A stretch of DNA of 64,000 bases from Halocafeteria seosinensis (taxonomy: Eukaryota > Sar > Bigyra > Bicosoecida), in assembly GCA_001687465.1 (NCBI GenBank), contig LVLI01000006.1, positions 124,001 through 188,000 of the forward strand, read 5' to 3'. Each line of letters begins with the position of its first letter. Within the stretch, counting starts at the first letter, position 1. This document shows positions 58,704-64,000 of this stretch, piece by piece. The translations under genes and the position numbers were made by a program. A model generated the notes under the pieces. It saw only the letters and a list, made by a program, of their open reading frames with translations. It ran no database searches and had not been told where the DNA came from.

Positions 58704-59805
58704 TTAATATGACCCAGCGTGTTCTTGCGCTGCGCGATCCTGATGACAAGCTGTTCTGGAGGCTGGACTGATGAATTGCACAGGAAAGTCTCCCATTATT
58801 AAGATGTCTCGATTCATTGTTGCTCCTGTATGGTCTGTGACCGTATCGCTTAGTATCGAGGCGACTGTTGCAGGACTCAAAGGGTACTTCTCCTTGTCCA
58901 CTACCATTCCACTCCGCTTAGGCTTCGAATCCGCTTCATCTTTCAGTTCTTCGTCAACATAATCAAACCAGTAAATAACCATCCCGGGACCAAATCGATT
59001 TACATACCCAAGGTATTGTTCATTGTTCTTTCTGTGAGTCACAGGATCTCCAAACATTCCCTTCGAATCTATCCAATTAACGACCCATGTATCCCCCTGA
59101 TGATCAACAACACCAATTGGGACAGTCAGGAGGGCATCAGGTGTCTTCGACAAACCTTGCTGTCTGCATTAACACCCATATACAGAAAAGATGATATGAA
59201 GAAAGCAAAGATGCTGACACCAACCTTAACTCTTCCTCTGTTTCAAAGGGGATTCCGAGTACTGTCAGTTTATCGTACAGTTTCTTCTCGTATATTTCTC
59301 CTATCTCCCTGCGCTTCTCATCTACAAGAGGCGAGTACAAAGGGTCATTGTCTCGGCAGTATTCAACTTCGCGTCGAAGTCGTTCGTCTTCGATCATTTC
59401 TGTGTTGTTGACCATTTTCGACACGAGTTTTCGTGGAAGCGGTTTCGCTTCTGCTGTTTGGTCCTTCCCAAAAGCTAGATACTGTCGCTCTAGCATTACG
59501 CGGCTCAGTAAATACGGGGAAAATTGCACTTCCTGAGCCAAGTCCCACAGGGACTGTCCATTATGGAATTTCTTCCAGTAATTCTGTACATGTCGTTCCT
59601 TTCTGTGAATGTGGTGAACTTTGAGTATGTATCGCTGGTATAATTGCCGAAACAGGCTGTCCATGGCATTCAACAGCATCTCCTCGTTGTTCACAGACGT
59701 ATGAGAACGCACTCGAGAGAGAACCTCCTCTCGTGTCCACATACGGCTCTCTGCAATACATTGAGCGCTTAACTGAACGAGCGCGTGATAGTCTTCCAAA
59801 CGCAT
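58704..59805 (-). CDS. CDIN1: CDIN1-like TPD-motif protein (predicted PD-(D/E)XK nuclease)
   Basis: Two exons, with the intron between about 59220 and 59155, give roughly 350 residues from the ATG at 59805. The N-terminal half is helical. The second half contains the family signature KTPDALLTVPIGV, then VVNWIDSKGMFGD, then NRFGPGMVIYWFDYVDE. The Thr-Pro-Asp motif and the Asp-x-Lys of WIDSK line up with the PD-(D/E)XK nuclease core. The human homologue (C15orf41) binds codanin-1 and is mutated in congenital dyserythropoietic anaemia type I. It ends with a tail that includes PVQFISPASRTACH. Activity has not been shown by sequence alone, but the catalytic-looking Asp and Lys are present. Confidence 0.85.
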
Positions 59806-60074
59806 GTTTCTCTACGCTTGTACACTCCAAAGATCTGCTATCATGTACCGACACTGAACCATTCATACAATCGATACATCGAGCAGACGAATAAATGGAC
59901 TGAATACTACCAGTGAATAGGGCTGCATAACTTAGCCTGAGGCCTGAGTATTTGGCGCTTTGTGAAGGTGAGCGATTCAAATTGCAGCGTCGCGGTGGAA
60001 TCCAGAGTGGATACACGAATTGAGTACGCGACAACGGATAAGAGTCTATTAGAATTTTGGGAAATAAAAGAACT

Positions 60075-61569
60075 TCAGCTAGGAATGGCATGCTCATGCT
60101 TGCGCTGGAAATGCTCTCGCTCGATTTCTCTCCTGGTACGCATATTGCTCCATGCAACGAAGACGACGAAAGCAGCAGCACCCTGCAGTTTTACATTGTA
60201 GAACGAGGTGGTGCAGGAGGGAGCAGTTAAATTGGAACTAAAAAGAGTATCGACTAACGTACCTCGCCAATTGCCATTAATACCGACACAGTTCCCCATG
60301 CGAACTGAACCGAACTACATGTATCGGGGTTTTCCGCAAGGAAGCATTCGAAATTAGCTTGATTCAGAAGCGTCGTTCCAATCAGAATGCTGCATGTAAG
60401 TGTTCCTTAGGTAAGACACATCAAATATGATCGAACGGGAAAGTGCAGTCGCATACCTGACGATAGCAGATAAAACCAACGCGAGCGAATACTGCAAGGA
60501 ACTGCGAGTGTAGCGTATCCATATTGCAAGATAACAACTACAGCAAGACGTACATATAAAACAAGTTTTCTATCTCTGCGCCTCGCTCCGTTGTATGCTT
60601 CCATAGAAAATAAGAGTCCGAAGAACGCGTGAACAACACCGTATAGATGTCGGGTGAACAGGATCAACGTAGAGTATGCCAACTGCGAAGATAATAAGCC
60701 AAAACAATAAGAAGCTTCTCCTCTAGTATTGCAAAATGATGTCGACTTACTCCTGCTGTGATCGCAACGAAACGGACCGCGTGTAGCGTGAAAAATTCTC
60801 TCGCGGAGGTCCACTTAGACAGCTTCTGCATGATGCTATAGCAATCTTGGCTAGCCCTTCCTCGAGGGCGAGTATCACGTTTTGTTGACCCTCCCTCTGC
60901 ACCCTCTGCTACAGAAGTCTTAGATGTTATGAGCCGGGATTTAAGCCTGTGTCGGAATGCTCGCTTCTTGGTTGAAGGAGAACCAGTCACTTCCATATCT
61001 GAATTCGCTGATGGTGGCTCGCTCCTCCTAGCACAGCACCCACAGAAGGTGTAGAATACACTAAGTATACTGGACCACATGCGAGTACACCGCGAAGACA
61101 GCGATGGGTTCTCAGCCTGCCTTTGCTCTTCCATAGCTACTGCTACGTCATCCTCCGTGTCAACATGCACAGAAATAGGGCGGTTCATTCCTTGGTCCAT
61201 GGTGCCGTCGTCGACAGAGGTCTCATCATCGTCCTCATCGTCAACAGCGTACCCTTCAAACGTAAATGCATTACCTCTCGATTTTCGTCCACGTTCTTTG
61301 CGCTTACCACTTCGCTTTGATTCTTCCGGGTGCGCAGACGTTCCTCTATGGTCATCATTTTCTGTTTCAGACGCTTCATCAAGCACTGACGACTTCCTGA
61401 AGACATTCCTCTGAGATTCCGGAAATGGTGTCCCCGGAGAGCTCCGTCGAGGACTCTTTAAGCCCGCTGAAGGACTAACATCCACTCCAGGCTTGTTGTC
61501 GTGGATACCCCATCGATTTAAGGAGCTTCGTTTACCCTCTAATTCTGACCGATTCCCAGCGGCTGCCAT
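60075..61569 (-). CDS. Membrane protein with long disordered N-terminus, unidentified
   Basis: Four exons (61569-60751, 60682-60457, 60405-60263, 60182-60075) join in frame to 431 residues. Residues 1-240 are hydrophilic, with acidic and serine clusters (VDDEDDDETSVDDG) and basic patches. A cysteine-rich hydrophobic stretch at about 165-178 (SILSVFYTFCGCCARR) could be lipid-anchored. From residue 258 come about five hydrophobic segments: FFTLHAVRFVAITAGLAYST, HAFFGLLFSMEAY, LAVVVILQYGYATLAV, CSILIGTTLLNQANF, then VQFAWGTVSVLMAIGEGAAA and FVVFVAWS, with a basic C-terminal tail. No family was recognised. The acceptor of exon 3 is AAG rather than CAG, but it is the only one that keeps the frame. 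Confidence 0.6.
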
Positions 61570-61999
61570 TCTATGATATACTCAATTGTTAAACTTGCTA
61601 CTGAGTGGAAACGCCATAAACAATTCCTCTAGGGCCGTAGGAGGTACTATCATCGACAGGCGTTAGCAAGTTGAAGTTTTGCGCCACCATCGAGATGATC
61701 TACGAGATCGCCAGATACATTAGGAACCACATCCCCGTAGAACTCGGTAAAAAGGGTACAACAATTGTATTCAATGGGTGGTAACGAAGTTGTCGATGTC
61801 TCTATTCTAAGACAGAGCTATGCTATGGTAAAAAACTCGTTGAATCTTGATGATTTGTGTGCACGCCTTCTACCGGAGATATCGTTGCCCTGTTTCCAAG
61901 AAGGCTTCCTGTTTAGCTTTGAATCGCTTAAATCCGCATCATAACTATCATGTTTCACGTTGAGCTTCTGCTTTATTCTGCAAGCAACTAATCCGCCAC
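61570..61999. other. Intergenic, LRR gene to membrane protein gene
   Basis: This 430-bp stretch lies downstream of the LRR stop and upstream of the membrane-protein start, both genes on the minus strand. A 73-codon frame (61818-62039) abuts the LRR gene and might be an alternative last exon, because a GTAAGT donor sits inside the LRR C-terminus near 62042. Confidence 0.4.
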
Positions 62000-62794
62000 T
62001 TACTGCCGATGCAACGCCTTGAAATGGAAGCAATTGCAACTTACTCGGTTCTTCTCACATAGCTGCAGGATTTCGTTCTGGAGCTCCTGGTTAATCCAAT
62101 TTCCAAACAATGTAACACCGTTGATATTCGTATTCTGCTTTATTGCGTCCGCCAAGCTTCGGCCACCGTCATCGGTGATTCGAGTCAAATGCAAGCATAG
62201 CATACTAATACCTGCATTCTCCTTTAAAGCCTCTGCTAGTTGATGTGCCCCATCATCCGTCATCTGGGTAGCATTAAGGCCTAGTGTATTCAGAGTGCTG
62301 TTTTGCTTGAGAGCTTCCGCGAGTGACTTCACCCCCGCGTCTGTAATCAGTTCATTTCCTCCCAAGTCAAGATATGTCACAGTAGAATTCGTGCGTAATG
62401 CATCCGCCAGATACCTTGCCCCCTCATCCCCAATGCGGTTATTAATAAGTTTGACGATCTTAATGGTGGAGTTCTGCTTTAAAGCTGCAGCCAGGTGCCG
62501 TGCTCCTTCGTCGCCGATGAGGTTCAGAGACACCACCAGACTTTCGATGCTCGTATTTCCACTCAGAGCTTCCGCAATATTGCGAGCATCCTCGGGGCCT
62601 AATTTTTGGTAGTCGAAATCCAGTGATGTGTCAGTATACGTGGCGTCGTTGTTCCGAATCCGCTCGATGGCGTGCTGAACTGAATCAACCGCAGAAGATT
62701 CCTCCCCACTCATGCGATTTTGCTTTTCGAAGTAGCCAGGAGACAAAGGAAAAAGGATATTCTGTTCATTCTTAACAGCGTAACTTCGAACCAT
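62000..62794 (-). CDS. Leucine-rich-repeat protein, ribonuclease-inhibitor/NLRC3 type
   Basis: A single exon of 264 residues runs from the ATG at 62794; an alternative start MSGEES lies at 62713. Six LRR units of 28 residues follow the RNase-inhibitor pattern, with DEGARHLAAALKQNSTIKIV, DEGARYLADALRTNSTVTYL and DAGVKSLAEALKQNSTLNTL-like blocks. The concave strand has Leu-x-x-Asn. The curved solenoid is a protein-protein binding surface, and such proteins act as scaffolds in many eukaryotes. The annotated stop is at 62000. A consensus GTAAGTTGC donor lies just before the last residues, so an alternative C-terminus (ending near 61818) is possible. No targeting signal is seen. This LRR class is unlike the ITDxAFxHL array at 57-58.5 kb. 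Confidence 0.8.
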   Translation of the reverse strand: MVRSYAVKNEQNILFPLSPGYFEKQNRMSGEESSAVDSVQHAIERIRNNDATYTDTSLDFDYQKLGPEDARNIAEALSGNTSIESLVVSLNLIGDEGARHLAAALKQNSTIKIVKLINNRIGDEGARYLADALRTNSTVTYLDLGGNELITDAGVKSLAEALKQNSTLNTLGLNATQMTDDGAHQLAEALKENAGISMLCLHLTRITDDGGRSLADAIKQNTNINGVTLFGNWINQELQNEILQLCEKNRVSCNCFHFKALHRQ

Positions 62795-63072
62795 TTAATA
62801 ATGCTAGTATCCAGTCAAGGTTGGGTACTGTAAGGTTCACATAGCGCGAACCTTCCCCTATGACAAAGATATTTTTCTGTACCCAAGGAAAATTCTGTCT
62901 AATTAGAGTTTGGAGAAATACACAGACTAATAAAGGGGTGCATCTTACACAGATGCGGCGAAGAATCATCATGCCAACGCATGTACGCGGTGATGTGGCC
63001 GCTGAGTGATGCCTATCTGATTTAACACTTCCGTTGCAAGGGAAGCCGGATGGAAAACGTGCAGCATTTGGA

Positions 63073-64000
63073 TTATACCATGGCTAACTCCTTGTCACCT
63101 GAGATCTCTACGTTGTTTGGTTCGGACGGGGGAAATGTGGAAGATACTTTGGGGTTGTCTTCAGTTGGACTGTCCCAATTCTGTGCTTTAGAACGATCTG
63201 GCTTGAACTTCATTGGTCCGACGAAAGATAAGAGTACCGGTAAGAACACAAGTCCATGTAACAGACCAAACATTGCAAGTCCAAAAAACATCTTGAAGAG
63301 TATACGAAACCCAGCACTTTGAGTAAACGCCAGCATCAACACAGCCAACATCGTGGAAAGACCACCGTTCATCACGCTTACACCCATGTTCTCCAGAGCC
63401 TCCATCGACCGCTTGATACGAGTTGAAGCATTGGAGATAACGAAAGCCTCAGCAATGTGACCAGAATAGTCGACACTAAACCCGATTGCCATCACCAGCA
63501 CTACCAAGCTGCACGACGTCTCATTTTTTCGAAATGACCACTCTGAGATTACCTACATGGTATTGTGATCAAACCTTACCTTGTAACGTTTATACGCATT
63601 CCCCACAAGAACATCATTCCAAGTAGGTCAATGTCGGTTAAAATTACACAAACAGTAACGCATATCGCGTTTTGAATGGGATGAAAGAGCGACACAACAA
63701 CGAAAACACACAGGGCTGCAATGAACAGATTTGTAATAGCTAGTTCGTCTATGACGATAAACCTTTCATACCACAAGTGGTTTTGCTCGAATCCGAAGGA
63801 AAGAAAACCTCTACCCCCTTTTCCATTTCTGCAGTCCCACTTCTCAAGCGCAAGAGAATCTGCGGCAACTTCCAGGTCGAAACTAACTAGTCTCATATCA
63901 TCCATTTCCTTGAGTCGAGCGTCCATATCCTCGGGCTGTCCATGAGAGGCAACAAAACGATGTGAGACTATAAACATAGAATTTGGGTCAGAACCATAGA
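63073..64000 (-). CDS. Second Patched-like RND transporter, 5' truncated by window edge
   Basis: Two C-terminal exons are visible, joined in frame at an intron near 63592-63510; the gene continues past 64000. The visible part of more than 270 residues matches the C-terminal half of the gene at 50073-53623, in order: LSFGFEQNHLWYERF, VILTDIDLLGMMFLWG, GFSVDYSGHIAEAF and FGLLHGLVFLPVLLSFVGP. The equivalent segments there read LSFGYEDNHVWLARL, VILTDIDILGMMYLWG, GLSIDYAVHIAEFF and FGMLHGLVFLPVLLSFVGP. The Asp of the second transmembrane motif is conserved. It is therefore a paralogue of the same family. The C-terminal tail is Ser/Pro-rich and differs from the first copy. The stop is TAA at 63075-63073. 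Confidence 0.85.

Noticed and set aside
60075-60299. Plus-looking small minus-strand ORF starting MGNCVGIN, 74 residues with a membrane segment
   Set aside because: Its first part is in a different frame from the well-supported exon 3 of the membrane protein gene, and its second part is that gene's exon 4; the apparent ORF reads through an intron.
62772-62972. 66-codon minus-strand ORF upstream of the LRR gene
   Set aside because: It has no recognisable features and lies in a short intergenic gap; nothing links it by splicing to the LRR exon.
1-64000. tRNA, rRNA and CRISPR features
   Set aside because: No cloverleaf with a GGTTCGANNCC-type arm in a credible context, no rRNA and no regular repeat-spacer array was seen by eye; a tRNAscan or Infernal run would settle it.

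Overview
This is eukaryotic nuclear DNA from a compact genome, probably a protist or alga. Genes stand on both strands and are split by short GT-AG introns (mostly about 60-90 nt) with GTRNGT-like donors and CAG acceptors. Flanking gaps are only tens to hundreds of bases. TAA, TAG and TGA all end genes, so the standard code is used. Gene content is pan-eukaryotic (URB1, cytochrome c1, SelO, CDIN1, Rabs, Patched-like proteins, cyclophilin-RS), and no gene identifies the lineage with certainty. An ARA6-like, N-myristoylated Rab and a PPR-type protein would fit an alga or plant-related protist, but this is inference.

Layout. 1-13 kb: the 3' part of a polytopic membrane protein (possibly Doa10/MARCH6-like), an HD-domain phosphohydrolase, and the large ribosome-biogenesis factor URB1/Npa1, which is divergent with a TPR co-chaperone-like gene. 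14.5-24 kb: three 2-oxoglutarate-oxygenase-fold genes, interleaved with cytochrome c1 and SelO. They are a P4H-like protein lacking catalytic residues, an intact prolyl 4-hydroxylase, and a secreted JmjC/cupin-8 protein. 24-37.6 kb: a PPR-like organellar protein, a Rab with MGCSL N-terminus and no C-terminal cysteines, a 2,233-residue unidentified protein ending in a RanBP2-type zinc finger, and cyclophilin-RS. 37.9-47.7 kb: a conventional Rab, an unidentified coiled-coil gene, a PH-domain protein, and a membrane protein with a DUF898-like segment fused to a Gln/Pro/Met-rich repeat tail. 47.9-49.4 kb: a decayed hAT transposase. 50-64 kb: a complete Patched-like transporter, a Nudix hydrolase, an alpha/beta hydrolase, a broken LRR gene, CDIN1, two further genes, and a second, truncated Patched-like paralogue at the window edge.

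The genes do not form one pathway. Several groupings are still notable. Three ER/secretory dioxygenase-fold genes lie within 10 kb. Two Patched paralogues lie about 10 kb apart. Adjacent genes are packed very tightly; the SelO and JmjC coding regions overlap tail to tail by 18 bp. Splice structures were read by eye, checking that donor, acceptor and reading frame agreed, and were not tested against transcripts.
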